DNA of 64,000 nt from NCBI RefSeq assembly GCF_003148665.1, contig NZ_QGGQ01000013.1, positions 97,906-161,905 on the forward strand. Reading direction: 5' to 3'. Under the pieces are notes generated by a model, which did no database searches, had not been told where the DNA came from, and saw only the letters and a program-made list of their open reading frames with translations. Origin of the DNA: Maribacter polysiphoniae. GTDB taxonomy: Bacteria; Bacteroidota; Bacteroidia; Flavobacteriales; Flavobacteriaceae. How positions within the stretch are numbered: position 1 is the stretch's first letter; the number at the start of each line of letters is the position of its first letter. This document shows, piece after piece, positions 1-7,881 of the stretch. The translations under genes were made by a program, and so were the position numbers.

Positions 1-470
1 TCCATTTCCAAGTCACCGTAGATCTGTTTGTTTTTTACTTGGATATTGCCCGAAAATTGTTCCCAATCCTTTACGGTTATTTTTCCATTTCTATATTTTA
101 TAAGCCGCGTTTCGGTGCCTGCGAAAAATCCCCCTTTTTGGAAAAGTAAAACCAAGGCCCAAAGGAACATCCCAATACCCACGGCAACGAACAAACCTAT
201 TATGAGGGCCGGTACCAATACGGGTTCCCAATTGTCAAGACTGCCCGTGGTCGGTACATCGTTGGTCGTGAAATGTACTTCCTGTCCGGATACCAAGGGT
301 ACAATAAAGGCAATGACAAAAATGCTTACAAAGACATTCCAGAACAAAGAGAAAAACAAGAGGGAGAAGGCCTTCTTTCTTGGGTAGTTTCTTCGGCATT
401 TGACGATGAAATCGGGTTGTTCTGGATTTATGATGTTTTTTAGATCAACAGGGATACTGTTTATATTCAT
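1..470 (-). CDS. Membrane protein of unknown function, partial
   Basis: An open minus-strand frame starts at an ATG (468-470) and runs off the left edge with no stop, so only the N-terminal ~156 residues are visible. It has a basic stretch (KCRRNYPRKK), a first hydrophobic helix at about residues 30-50 (FSLLFFSLFWNVFVSIFVIA), an extracytoplasmic-looking loop, and a second helix at about residues 87-110. A soluble part follows (RLIKYRNGKITVKDW). This resembles small bacterial proteins with two membrane segments and a PH-like or DUF3592-like soluble part, but I do not recognise the family. A plus-strand frame over the same bases is a shadow: the minus frame has the better hydrophobic pattern and start. 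It is separate from the ArsG-like gene to its right. Confidence 0.6.
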   Translation of the reverse strand, partial: MNINSIPVDLKNIINPEQPDFIVKCRRNYPRKKAFSLLFFSLFWNVFVSIFVIAFIVPLVSGQEVHFTTNDVPTTGSLDNWEPVLVPALIIGLFVAVGIGMFLWALVLLFQKGGFFAGTETRLIKYRNGKITVKDWEQFSGNIQVKNKQIYGDLEM

Positions 471-606
471 CTTTCGGCGCGTTATGGTAAATCGTTTGAA
501 TGTGATTTTAAACCGACAAACCCTTTGGGATTATCGGTTGACTTAACCAAGATAATAAAAGCGCTGGTATTTTTTAGTCCAAATACTGAAACCCTGTCGA
601 TATATA

Positions 607-625
607 AATCCGCTACTTACGGATT
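607..625 (-). terminator. Possible weak hairpin terminator after the arsG-like gene
   Basis: AATCCG and CGGATT form a 6-bp stem with a 7-nt loop immediately after the TAA stop of the last gene of the operon, followed by an AT-rich stretch (TATATAT) in the direction of transcription. The T-run is imperfect, so this is only a candidate. Confidence 0.3.
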
Positions 626-626
626 A

Positions 627-1337
627 TTACTTCAATAAACCGGTGAAGATGAGGACGTAATACAACCCTGTTAGTATAAATACGACCCCTGCCACTAATC
701 GCATTGCCTTTTCTATTTTCGTAATTCTAGTGTAGAACACCCCTATTTTACCGGCCGTAAAGGCTAATAGATAGGTAAAAAGAATTACCGGAAGCCCTGT
801 TGCCAAAGCAAATACGATGGGTAAATAAAGTCCGTCTGCCGAGGCTATGGTCATCGGAATCAGCATCCCGAAGAACAAGGCTCCACTATACGGGCAAAAA
901 GCCAGGGCAAAAATCACTCCGATAAAAAAAGACCCCAATAAACCTTGATCCTTGAATTTGTCGGATAGTTTCTCTTGAAAATTCAACTTACCCAAAAAGT
1001 TGAGTTTGATCGCATTGAGCATGATCAGACCGATAATGATCAACAAGGGTCCTAGGTATTTCTCCCCATTTTGATTGAAAAAGCGGGCGATATGGAATTT
1101 GCTGGCCCCAAAGTATAAGACTAAACCGATCGCAGTATAACTAAATCCCCTGCCCAAGGAATACAACAGGCCACTTAAAAACACCTTGCGTTTGCTCGAT
1201 ATGTTTTTTGAAATAAAAGCAGTCGCGGTAATGTTGGTTGCCAATGGACAGGGACTAATGGCAGTCATTAGTCCCAGTATAAAAGCCGATAGAAGGGGGA
1301 AATTGTAATCCGCTAAGAGCGATTGCAGGTAGTCCAT
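627..1337 (-). CDS. ArsG-like / cytochrome-c-biogenesis-type membrane permease
   Basis: This 236-residue integral membrane protein has about six hydrophobic segments. It carries the ISPCPLATN motif near residue 30 and the FCPYSGALFFG motif near residue 150, the paired Cys-Pro signature of DsbD/CcdA-type transmembrane domains. In flavobacteria this form is usually annotated as an ArsG-family permease, named after the ArsEFG aromatic-arsenical system. Its ATG follows the TAA of the ArsF-like gene with no gap, so the two are co-translated. It is the last gene of a six-gene minus-strand operon headed by an ArsR repressor. I infer that the membrane Cys pairs pass electrons or substrate to or from the thioredoxin-like ArsF protein. 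The substrate cannot be read from the sequence, and organoarsenical efflux rests on family precedent. Confidence 0.75.
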   Translation of the reverse strand: MDYLQSLLADYNFPLLSAFILGLMTAISPCPLATNITATAFISKNISSKRKVFLSGLLYSLGRGFSYTAIGLVLYFGASKFHIARFFNQNGEKYLGPLLIIIGLIMLNAIKLNFLGKLNFQEKLSDKFKDQGLLGSFFIGVIFALAFCPYSGALFFGMLIPMTIASADGLYLPIVFALATGLPVILFTYLLAFTAGKIGVFYTRITKIEKAMRLVAGVVFILTGLYYVLIFTGLLK

Positions 1338-1775
1338 TTAAAGCCCCGTTAGTTCCGTATCGATCTTCGCTTTCAGTTCTTTGGAAAATTGCTCCTGATC
1401 AAGTCCATTCATAAAGGCGAAATCGGTTAGGTTTATTGGGGTTTCCTTTCCTTTTTTGATGACATTCAGGAATAGGGCAGTGCCCGCGGCCTCGAACTTT
1501 TCAGCGATTTTTCCATTTTCCTCTTGATCAACGTCGATAACCTGGAATGTGATTTTATCCTCTTTCAGTTCCTTTGCGAAATAAGTATTGAGTGTATATT
1601 GTGTGTTGGCCTCTATCGCCTTACAGGTCATACACCTATGTGTTGAATGGAAGTCCAGCACCTCTATTTTGGAAATGGCTGGGTCAATGGCATTGGTTTT
1701 GTTTTTTTCTTGACCGTTACAGGAGGTGAATACGGTGGTTAGGGCCAAGATTGCTAAAAATTTGATTGTTTTCAT
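1338..1775 (-). CDS. ArsF-like secreted thioredoxin-fold protein
   Basis: This 145-residue protein has a lipoprotein-type signal (LALTTVFTSCNG, lipobox Cys near residue 19) and a thioredoxin-like core. The redox motif is HRCMTCK near residue 48; the C-M-T-C pair fits the ArsF group, named in databases as a nitrophenyl-compound nitroreductase subunit. The VIDVD segment and the middle of the protein also look thioredoxin-like. It directly precedes the ArsG-like permease, the usual gene pair. I infer that it works outside the cytoplasmic membrane as the redox partner of that permease. The enzymatic name is inherited from the family and not shown here. Confidence 0.7.
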   Translation of the reverse strand: MKTIKFLAILALTTVFTSCNGQEKNKTNAIDPAISKIEVLDFHSTHRCMTCKAIEANTQYTLNTYFAKELKEDKITFQVIDVDQEENGKIAEKFEAAGTALFLNVIKKGKETPINLTDFAFMNGLDQEQFSKELKAKIDTELTGL

Positions 1776-1793
1776 GTTAAACGTACATTTTGG

Positions 1794-2777
1794 TTATAGT
1801 ATGAGGTTGAATAAATATCCTGAAATGATGATGCAAAGGGTTACTACCCCAAAAAAGATGGCGATCAATTTTAAGGTCATTACTTTTTTAAGGAGCATTG
1901 CCTCCGGTAAAGACAGTCCAACGACACCCATCATAAAGGCGATGGCGGTACCTAAGGGAATGCCTTTCGCGACTAAGACCTGTGCTACGGGGAGAATGCC
2001 CGAGGCGTTGGAATACATGGGTACGGCCAGAATGGTAGCCATGGGTACGGCAAAAAGATTGTCTTTGGCCATATACTGCTCAAAAAAACCTTCGGGTATA
2101 TAACCGTGCATTAATCCGCCAATCGCAATCCCGATGATCACATAGGGTATTATGCCCTTAAGAATATTGGAGGCTTCCTTCCAAATAACAGGCAAGCGTT
2201 GTCTAAAGGATTGTTTTTCTGCTTGGAATATATCCTGGTCCCTTTGGGCATTGGCCAGCACCTCTAGGACCCATGGGGTCAAATAACGTTCCAATCGTAG
2301 TTTCTGTAAAATACTGCCGGCAATTGTGCCCAATAGAATGCCACTGATGACGTATATAATGGTCGTTTTGATACCAAACAGCCCTACAAACAAGCCAATT
2401 GCAACTTCATTGACCAAGGGGGAGGTTATTAAAAAGGCAAAGGTAACCCCCAAGGGAATGCCACCACTGACGAAGCCAATGAACAGGGGTACCGATGAGC
2501 AGGAACAAAAGGGGGTGACCACCCCGAAAAGACTTGCCATAAGGTATTCCAAGCCGTACAATTTATTTCGTGACAGATAGTTTTTAACCCGGTCTATTGG
2601 AAAGTAGCTATTGACGACTCCCATTAAAAAGATGATGGTCAAAAGTAGCAGCAAGATCTTTATGGTATCGTAAATAAAGAAATTCAAGGCTTCCGACAGG
2701 TGTTGTCCCTTTCCGAGGGCGAAGACTTCATAGACGAGCCAATCGGCGAAATGTTGTATCCAATCAAACATTTTCAA
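1794..2777 (-). CDS. ArsP/DUF318-type permease
   Basis: This 327-residue permease has 8-10 hydrophobic segments. The hallmark is TPFCSCSSVPLF near residue 90, the Cys-Ser-Cys-Ser-Ser signature of the DUF318/ArsP family. The second half repeats the membrane pattern with AVPMYSNASGILPVAQ near residue 255. ArsP members export trivalent organoarsenicals; related SO_0444-type proteins are described as metal effluxers. The start overlaps the end of the OsmC gene by 14 bp, which indicates translational coupling in the ArsR-led operon. I infer metalloid efflux. Trivalent organoarsenicals are the most likely substrate by family, but metal cations cannot be excluded. Confidence 0.75.
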   Translation of the reverse strand: MKMFDWIQHFADWLVYEVFALGKGQHLSEALNFFIYDTIKILLLLLTIIFLMGVVNSYFPIDRVKNYLSRNKLYGLEYLMASLFGVVTPFCSCSSVPLFIGFVSGGIPLGVTFAFLITSPLVNEVAIGLFVGLFGIKTTIIYVISGILLGTIAGSILQKLRLERYLTPWVLEVLANAQRDQDIFQAEKQSFRQRLPVIWKEASNILKGIIPYVIIGIAIGGLMHGYIPEGFFEQYMAKDNLFAVPMATILAVPMYSNASGILPVAQVLVAKGIPLGTAIAFMMGVVGLSLPEAMLLKKVMTLKLIAIFFGVVTLCIIISGYLFNLIL

Positions 2778-3171
2778 TGGTTATAATGGTACCGCTAATA
2801 GCGCATGATAATTTTACGGTATTGTAAATAGTACCGAATTTCTCAATGTTCTTTTTGAGTAAATCCGTATTCAAATTTTTGTCACTACTATGGATTTTTA
2901 GGGTGTAGTTGATGCTATCCAACCTTGGGGGTTTGTCAAGACGAACCGCATTTACTTCCAGGTCGGCCTTTGTATAGGTGAATTTCAGCATTTCAGAAAA
3001 ACGCTCTACATTTTTTAGCATGCAGGCGGCAAATGCCCCCAAGAACATTTCTGCAGGGTTGGGTAAAATCTCGGCTGTTTTGGGCGTAGTGCCAAAATCG
3101 ATGTCGGATTGTTTTATGTGCAGAACAGCATCCTGATCTGAAATGGATGAGGCCTTGATTTGGTAGTTCAT
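2764..3171 (-). CDS. OsmC family protein
   Basis: This 135-residue protein fits the OsmC/Ohr fold. It has a conserved N-terminal strand region, then NPAEMFLGAFAACMLKNVERF around residues 41-61, where the Cys lies in the position of the first redox cysteine. A second Cys occurs near the C-terminus in KLSCAISGTI, as in peroxide-reducing OsmC proteins. The family reduces organic hydroperoxides with the two cysteines. In flavobacterial arsenic-type operons an OsmC gene often sits between a small thioredoxin and the permease, as here. I infer a protective or redox role under metalloid stress. It overlaps the downstream permease gene by 14 bp. Confidence 0.8.
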   Translation of the reverse strand: MNYQIKASSISDQDAVLHIKQSDIDFGTTPKTAEILPNPAEMFLGAFAACMLKNVERFSEMLKFTYTKADLEVNAVRLDKPPRLDSINYTLKIHSSDKNLNTDLLKKNIEKFGTIYNTVKLSCAISGTIITIENV

Positions 3172-3185
3172 GGCGTGTGTTGTAT

Positions 3186-3422
3186 TTAGCTGAGTAGTTT
3201 CAATACTTCATCTTTTGAGGGTATTCTACCTTTTACGGTGATAACATCATCTATAACCAAGGCAGGGGTGGACATCACGTTGAACTTCATGATTTCTACG
3301 ATATCCTCAACTTTTTCTATGGATGCATCAATCTTGTTCGCTGTGACTACTTCTTGAACCACACCGGTCATTGATTGGCATTTTGGACAACCCGTTCCTA
3401 AGATTTTGATTACTTTACTCAT
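3186..3422 (-). CDS. Small thioredoxin-fold redox protein (CPKC)
   Basis: This 78-residue single-domain protein has the glutaredoxin/thioredoxin motif GTGCPKCQ at residues 9-16 and a cis-Pro region (STPALVIDD) near residue 52. The size and motif match the MTH895/TM0996 group of small redox-active disulfide proteins, which often travel with ArsP-type permeases. It is the second gene of the operon, between the repressor and the OsmC gene. I infer that it keeps cysteines of the permease or the sensor reduced. Confidence 0.85.
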   Translation of the reverse strand: MSKVIKILGTGCPKCQSMTGVVQEVVTANKIDASIEKVEDIVEIMKFNVMSTPALVIDDVITVKGRIPSKDEVLKLLS

Positions 3423-3473
3423 GGTATTTGTTTTTGTTTATCGCCAATAGACGATTGGTTTATTAAAAAAATA

Positions 3474-3779
3474 TCAATCGAAAAACTCCTGAAACAATGT
3501 TTTGGCCATCGTCCAGTTTTCGTGATTGATACAGTACTTTATTTTTGGTGGTTTCAACTCCCCTTGGATGAGTCCGGCATTTTTAAGTTCTTTTAAATGT
3601 TGGGATATCGTTGATTGTGCCAAAGGGAATACATCGACCAAATCGCCTGTAAAACAGCAGGATTGATTTTCAAGATGCTTTAAGATGGCAATGCGCGTAG
3701 GGTGCCCCAAGGCTTTGGCAAATTTCGCCAAGGCTTCGGTATCTTTCCCGTATACGATATGTCCTAAACTTCTTTTCAT
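3474..3779 (-). CDS. ArsR/SmtB family metalloregulator
   Basis: This is a winged-helix repressor of about 101 residues. It contains FAKALGHPTRIAILKHL (helices 1-2), a Cys-Cys pair in NQSCCFTG, and the DNA-recognition helix PLAQSTISQHLKELKNAG. Flavobacterial ArsR proteins carry this CC pair as the likely ligand site. I chose the ATG at 3779 over one at 3818 because a TAnnTTTG promoter box lies just upstream of 3779, so the longer form would begin upstream of the transcript. It is the first gene of the minus-strand operon of redox proteins and permeases and presumably represses it until a metalloid binds. Confidence 0.88.
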   Translation of the reverse strand: MKRSLGHIVYGKDTEALAKFAKALGHPTRIAILKHLENQSCCFTGDLVDVFPLAQSTISQHLKELKNAGLIQGELKPPKIKYCINHENWTMAKTLFQEFFD

Positions 3780-3790
3780 ATTCTTTATCG

Positions 3791-3798
3791 CAAATGTA
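3791..3798 (-). promoter_or_regulatory. Bacteroidetes -7 box upstream of arsR
   Basis: TACATTTG on the minus strand matches the Bacteroidetes -7 consensus TAnnTTTG. A TTTG element lies 17 bp further upstream, close to the usual -33 spacing. The ArsR ATG at 3779 is 11 nt downstream, so the leader would be very short. This supports one operon promoter for the six genes. Confidence 0.55.
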
Positions 3799-3847
3799 CG
3801 ATGGGTTTTGGAATGCAAATGTGACTTTTGTCATATTTGACAGATTT

Positions 3848-4663
3848 TTATTCCTTTTTTTTAAAAAGTTTTTCAAAGGCATCATAGACGGCCAAATGCA
3901 ATACATCACCATGGTCCTGTTCCTCGAAATGGTTGAAGAACAGTTGTATATCATTCTTCTTTTCCAAGGTTAACTTATAGAATAGGGATTGGGCGAGTCT
4001 TTCCATCTGTGCACCTTCCTTACCTACACCGATATAAACGGACTTGTCTTTCAATGATTTATCCAAATCATATGTCAACAGTTTCTCATCATTCCACCAA
4101 AGACTCGGGCTGATTATGATATAATTATCGAACAATCCAGGTCTTTCAAAAAGGATTTCAGTGGCCAATAAGCCGCCTAGGGATTGCCCTATAAGGGTTT
4201 TTGTTTTGGTTGTCCTGTACTTTTCGTCAATGATACCCTGTAATTCCTCAGCGATAAATGCAATGAACTTGTCCGATTTACCCGAGGTCGGTAGTTCCTT
4301 TTGGTCGATCTCTACTTCGGAAGGGGAGGTGAAGTCCCTTTTTCTATCAACATTCGCAATACCCACTACGATGGATTCCGGGAGTATGTTTATCCAGGAA
4401 AAAGAACAGAATTGTACGATTCCTGCAATATGTATGAAGTCTTCATCCGCAGAGCCATCCAAGAGATAAATTACGGGATATGTCTTTTCGGTATCCCTTT
4501 CATAACCATGGGGTAGATAAATATTCACGGTCCTTTCCTCTTGTAGGATTTTGGAGTTTATCTCAAGGGTTTCCCCAATTGAAAATTGACTCTCACTGCT
4601 TATTTGCGCATGCCCAAGGGTCATCAATAATAACGTGAAAATGGAACATAGGAAGGTCTTCAT
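3848..4663 (-). CDS. Secreted alpha/beta-hydrolase-fold esterase
   Basis: This 271-residue protein has a clear signal peptide (MKTFLCSIFTLLLMTLGHA). It belongs to the putative-esterase (esterase D/Fes/IroE-like) branch of alpha/beta hydrolases. YPVIYLLDGSAD lies near residue 65, and the nucleophile elbow GQSLGGLLA (Ser) lies near residue 165. A C-terminal DHGD motif (near residue 250) supplies the likely catalytic His. Members cleave ester bonds of siderophores, acyl groups or carbohydrate esters; the substrate cannot be told here. It is separated from arsR by a short gap and is probably a single transcription unit. Confidence 0.82.
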   Translation of the reverse strand: MKTFLCSIFTLLLMTLGHAQISSESQFSIGETLEINSKILQEERTVNIYLPHGYERDTEKTYPVIYLLDGSADEDFIHIAGIVQFCSFSWINILPESIVVGIANVDRKRDFTSPSEVEIDQKELPTSGKSDKFIAFIAEELQGIIDEKYRTTKTKTLIGQSLGGLLATEILFERPGLFDNYIIISPSLWWNDEKLLTYDLDKSLKDKSVYIGVGKEGAQMERLAQSLFYKLTLEKKNDIQLFFNHFEEQDHGDVLHLAVYDAFEKLFKKKE

Positions 4664-4741
4664 ATTTTTTATGTTTTGGAAATGGTTAGTTAAATGGGGC
4701 TGTCCTATCGCGATTTTACCCTATTTTTTGTTCAGTTATTA

Positions 4742-6340
4742 TTAATTTAACAATTCACGGTATTCAAAATAATCGAAGTCAGCCGCTTTTCTTCTTCCCG
4801 ATAGGTCTTGGCAGCATAAACCGACAAAAGCTCCAGTGAAGGAGGCATTCTTATCACCTTCCTGAAATTCGTCGGAAAGTGTACTACAATCCAAATCCGG
4901 TCCAATGGAAATCCAGTTGGTCCCATCTTGGGAGTATTGGAAATTCAATTTGTCATAACGGACCTTGATCCGTAAATAACATTCTTTTTGGTTGTCCAAG
5001 GCTATTTTATTCCAAAGGGGGAAATGCGTATTACCTTTCACACTACTCATAATATCGATACATTTTCCCATTTCTTCATCATGGGTCACATACAGATAAT
5101 AGAAGTTTTCGTTATCATAGAAAGCTGTAATTCCCGCCATCTGTTGAAAGGTTTCTGGATGGAAATCGAGACAGGTTTCGGCCGTATAGAAAAAGGATTG
5201 CTGTCGTCTTGCCACCAAGGCTTGTGTATGGTGCGAGTTTAGGGATTCCCTTCCCTTCAGCCTTAAAAAGCCTGGGCGCTCGGATAACGAATAGCTATCG
5301 GCATCGAGTTTTACCCTTAAAAATTGGAAATTGATATCCAACGTTTCAGTAATAAAATCATCCCGTTGTGGGAGAGCATCCCATTTGCATTCAGGAAGTT
5401 TTGGGGCCATGACCTTCAGTTGGGGTTCGTTACCACCACATTCCAATCGTAACCAGCCTTCCGGGGTCCACGTCATTTTTTGCAGGGCGGTCTCCCTACC
5501 CATTATACATCGCCCCCTCGAGGGCAAGTACCTGCCACAAAGATGTGCCAAGTACCATTCCCCTGTCTGTGTCTCGACCAATGAAGCATGTCCGGCCCTT
5601 TGCAATTCCAAAGTCGGGTTGTTGTACGATGTTAAGATCGGATTTTCGGGATCCGTCCCATAAGGGCCTTCAAGTTGTTTTGAACGAGCCATGGTCACAG
5701 CGTGTTTGTATACTGTGCCACCCTCGGCGGTCATTAGATAATAATAATTGTTACGCTTATAAATATGGGAACCTTCAACCAGTCCTATATCGGTACCCTT
5801 ATAGATGTTCGTTATAGGGCCTACAAGTTTTTCTTCCTCGGGTGAATACTCTTGCAATACGATTCCACTAAAAGGATTTTTGCCTTTTCGGTGGTCCCAA
5901 AGTACATTCGTCAACCATTTTCTTCCATCGGAGTCATGGAACAAGGAAGGATCGAAACCCGAACTGTTCAGATAAATGGGGTCGGACCATTCACCCATGA
6001 TATCATCGGTGGTAACCAAGTAGTTATGTACGTCCTTGAACGGACTTTTGAATGTTTTGACATCGGAATAAATCAAATAAAAAGTACCGTTATCATAGGA
6101 TAGACAGGGAGCCCAAACCCCACAGGAATTCGGTGTTCCGGCCATATTCAGTTGTGAGGTACGATTGAGTGGCCGCGTCAGCAACCTCCAATGGACAAGG
6201 TCTTTGGAATGATGGATCTGAACTCCAGGGAACCATTCAAACGTTGATGTTGCAATATAGTAATCATCCGCTACCCTCAGGATTGATGGGTCTGGATTAA
6301 AACCGGGAAGGATTGGATTCTCTATCTCCATGGACTGCAT
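4742..6340 (-). CDS. Glycoside hydrolase family 43 (beta-xylosidase type)
   Basis: This 532-residue two-domain enzyme has an N-terminal five-bladed propeller with the GH43 residues in place: base Asp in PGFNPDPSI (near residue 15), the pKa-tuning Asp in SGFDPSLF (near residue 130), and the acid Glu in LVEGSHIYK (near residue 190). From about residue 330 onward a beta-sandwich domain (GYDx-type, SLSERPGFLRLKG) matches the GH43_C2 region of beta-xylosidases and alpha-arabinofuranosidases. It has no signal peptide, so it probably acts in the cytoplasm on short oligosaccharides. An alternative start three codons in (MEIENPILPG) is equally plausible. The gene just upstream (6354) encodes an unrelated secreted protein. 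Confidence 0.92.
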   Translation of the reverse strand: MQSMEIENPILPGFNPDPSILRVADDYYIATSTFEWFPGVQIHHSKDLVHWRLLTRPLNRTSQLNMAGTPNSCGVWAPCLSYDNGTFYLIYSDVKTFKSPFKDVHNYLVTTDDIMGEWSDPIYLNSSGFDPSLFHDSDGRKWLTNVLWDHRKGKNPFSGIVLQEYSPEEEKLVGPITNIYKGTDIGLVEGSHIYKRNNYYYLMTAEGGTVYKHAVTMARSKQLEGPYGTDPENPILTSYNNPTLELQRAGHASLVETQTGEWYLAHLCGRYLPSRGRCIMGRETALQKMTWTPEGWLRLECGGNEPQLKVMAPKLPECKWDALPQRDDFITETLDINFQFLRVKLDADSYSLSERPGFLRLKGRESLNSHHTQALVARRQQSFFYTAETCLDFHPETFQQMAGITAFYDNENFYYLYVTHDEEMGKCIDIMSSVKGNTHFPLWNKIALDNQKECYLRIKVRYDKLNFQYSQDGTNWISIGPDLDCSTLSDEFQEGDKNASFTGAFVGLCCQDLSGRRKAADFDYFEYRELLN

Positions 6341-6353
6341 TTATAGGGATACG

Positions 6354-6944
6354 CTACTTTCTTTCTTTTTTGGGCGGTTTACATTCCTTGCAATAATCGG
6401 AAAGCAAAAGGATTTCTTTTTTGACCGCATCATGTTCTTTCTTTAAAAGTGCCCCATTATTGCCAAAGTCCGTGGCACTATATATTTTGGCACTGGCTGT
6501 ATTGCGTTCCGCGATCATTTTATCAAAATAAGGTTGAAAAAAAGTTACGTCGGAAAAGGTCTTTTTATTCTCGAAGAGTTCTTTTCGGATCTTTCTGGTA
6601 TATAATTCGGAAAGGTCAAAATCGAATTGTACCAGTTTGATGAGTTGGTTGGCCTTTACGCTGTCGGGAGCCATAAGTGTAGCGGCTTCTTTTTGAAAGG
6701 TACATGCCAATTTGGAGTTGAAATTCTTGGTCAGCATGAATACAAAATTGTTCATTTGTACCGCAAATTCAATGTTGATGCCCGATTGAACATAAACCGA
6801 GGTCACACTTTTGTCGATTTTCGTTTGCGATGCCCTAAAGTCATTGATGGTGATCTGGTAATCGGGGTCCCATTCAATTTTAGGTTCCTGACCTATTGCG
6901 GAATACCCCAGTACTACGAGAAGAAGAAATATTTTATAATCCAT
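6354..6944 (-). CDS. Secreted protein of unknown function
   Basis: This 196-residue protein has a short hydrophobic signal (FLLLVVLGYSAIG). Its mature sequence is mostly charged, with EWDPDYQITINDF near residue 24, a central segment about a response to substrate surfaces that I cannot assign, and a Cys pair in YCKECKPPKK at the C-terminus. The family is not recognised, although the N-terminal segment resembles DUF922-like periplasmic proteins. It lies 13 bp upstream of the GH43 gene on the same strand, so the two may be co-transcribed. Confidence 0.65.
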   Translation of the reverse strand: MDYKIFLLLVVLGYSAIGQEPKIEWDPDYQITINDFRASQTKIDKSVTSVYVQSGINIEFAVQMNNFVFMLTKNFNSKLACTFQKEAATLMAPDSVKANQLIKLVQFDFDLSELYTRKIRKELFENKKTFSDVTFFQPYFDKMIAERNTASAKIYSATDFGNNGALLKKEHDAVKKEILLLSDYCKECKPPKKERK

Positions 6945-7100
6945 AGGTTTTGTTTGATGCCAAATCGTGAAAGGAACGTTCCACGCCCATATCGATGGAT
7001 TGAATTTCGGAAAAAATATCCAGTTAATCCCAATCCTCTTTGGTAATGTAAATATATTTTAATTTTCGGCTCGTCCGGTACTGATTACGACAGTATCATA

Positions 7101-7765
7101 TCAATTTAATAACGAATTTTGCCATTCAACCATAGATGGTTCAAGTTCGTATCCCAATGGTCCTTTGGATTTTATCACACCCCACATGGCGGAAACGGTT
7201 CTTATTATGTGCTGTGTGGAGTTCGATTGAACTTTGCAGGGATACATTAACTTTCCCTCATGAGGGGATTTGGGTGTTTTTTGTAATGGAGTTGCTAAGA
7301 AATCACCCAAGGCCATTACTCTGCGTACGTACTGTTTGTTGGGTTTATGAACCGCCAATTCTTTTACGCCAAGATTGGAACCTGTTGGAAATTGTTTCGT
7401 ATAAATCGTATTTCGGTAGGCTCCGTTTTCAATGAACAATGCCATATTGATAGTAAAGATATTTTCCGAAATCACGTCATCGCAGATACAGCCATAATGT
7501 TTTAATATTTTTCTATATCGGCGTAACAATTATATATTTGTTGTCCCAGGTCACTTACTGCAATGGGAATTTGCTTTATCATCCATACTTACGGCCCCGG
7601 AAATCTTTATATCATTTCCGATTTTTAAGGCGTGGGAGTACCCATAGGCTTTTTCAATTTCTTTTACGACTTCTTTTTCCTTTTGTCCGCAACTTTGAAG
7701 GGCAAAAGTCAATAGGAAAAGAATAAGGATTGAGGTCAGTGGGCTAGAGTAATGTGATGGTTTTT
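7101..7765 (-). pseudogene. Decayed RidA-family lipoprotein gene
   Basis: Pieced together across frames, the minus strand encodes a lipoprotein signal (FLLTFALQSCGQ), then YGYSHALKIGNDIKISGAVS, then DLGQQIYNCYADIEK, then ILKHYGCICDDV through YRNTIYTKQFPTGS to GVKELAVHKP. This is the RidA (YjgF/L-PSP) fold in order, including the NTIYxxQFPTGS region. There are at least two one-base shifts, near 7565 and in the A-run at 7508-7512. The segment between KELA and the final HKP is deleted. The last ~75 codons of the open frame have no RidA counterpart. The gene is broken. RidA proteins deaminate reactive enamines/imines. The neighbouring PepSY fragment is also decayed. Confidence 0.75.
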
Positions 7766-7881
7766 TTCTTTTTATAATTTCGACCGTACCAAAGTAAAAT
7801 TCCTGTTACCGGAAGACTTGCTGTTAATAGGCTAACCAAGAAAGCGATTATTTTTCCGACAATTCCGCCAATTGCATCCAT
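7744..7881 (-). pseudogene. C-terminal remnant of a PepSY-type membrane protein
   Basis: A 45-codon minus-strand frame encodes one hydrophobic helix followed by SLPVTGILLWYGRN and a basic tail (KKKK). The L-P-V-T-G-x-L-x-W-x-G-R run is typical of the last helix of PepSY-associated membrane proteins, but the rest of that ~500-residue family is absent. Its ATG overlaps the TGA of the kinase-fusion gene by one base, which could be chance after a deletion. Low coding value alone; best read as a fossil. Confidence 0.5.

Noticed and set aside
28..387. A 119-codon plus-strand frame at the left edge
   Set aside because: The minus-strand frame over the same bases has a good start, clear membrane helices and no stop; the plus frame has none of these.
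7101..7529. A 142-codon frame as an intact gene
   Set aside because: Its middle is the C-terminal half of RidA out of phase with the rest, and its tail has no counterpart. It is a pseudogene fragment.
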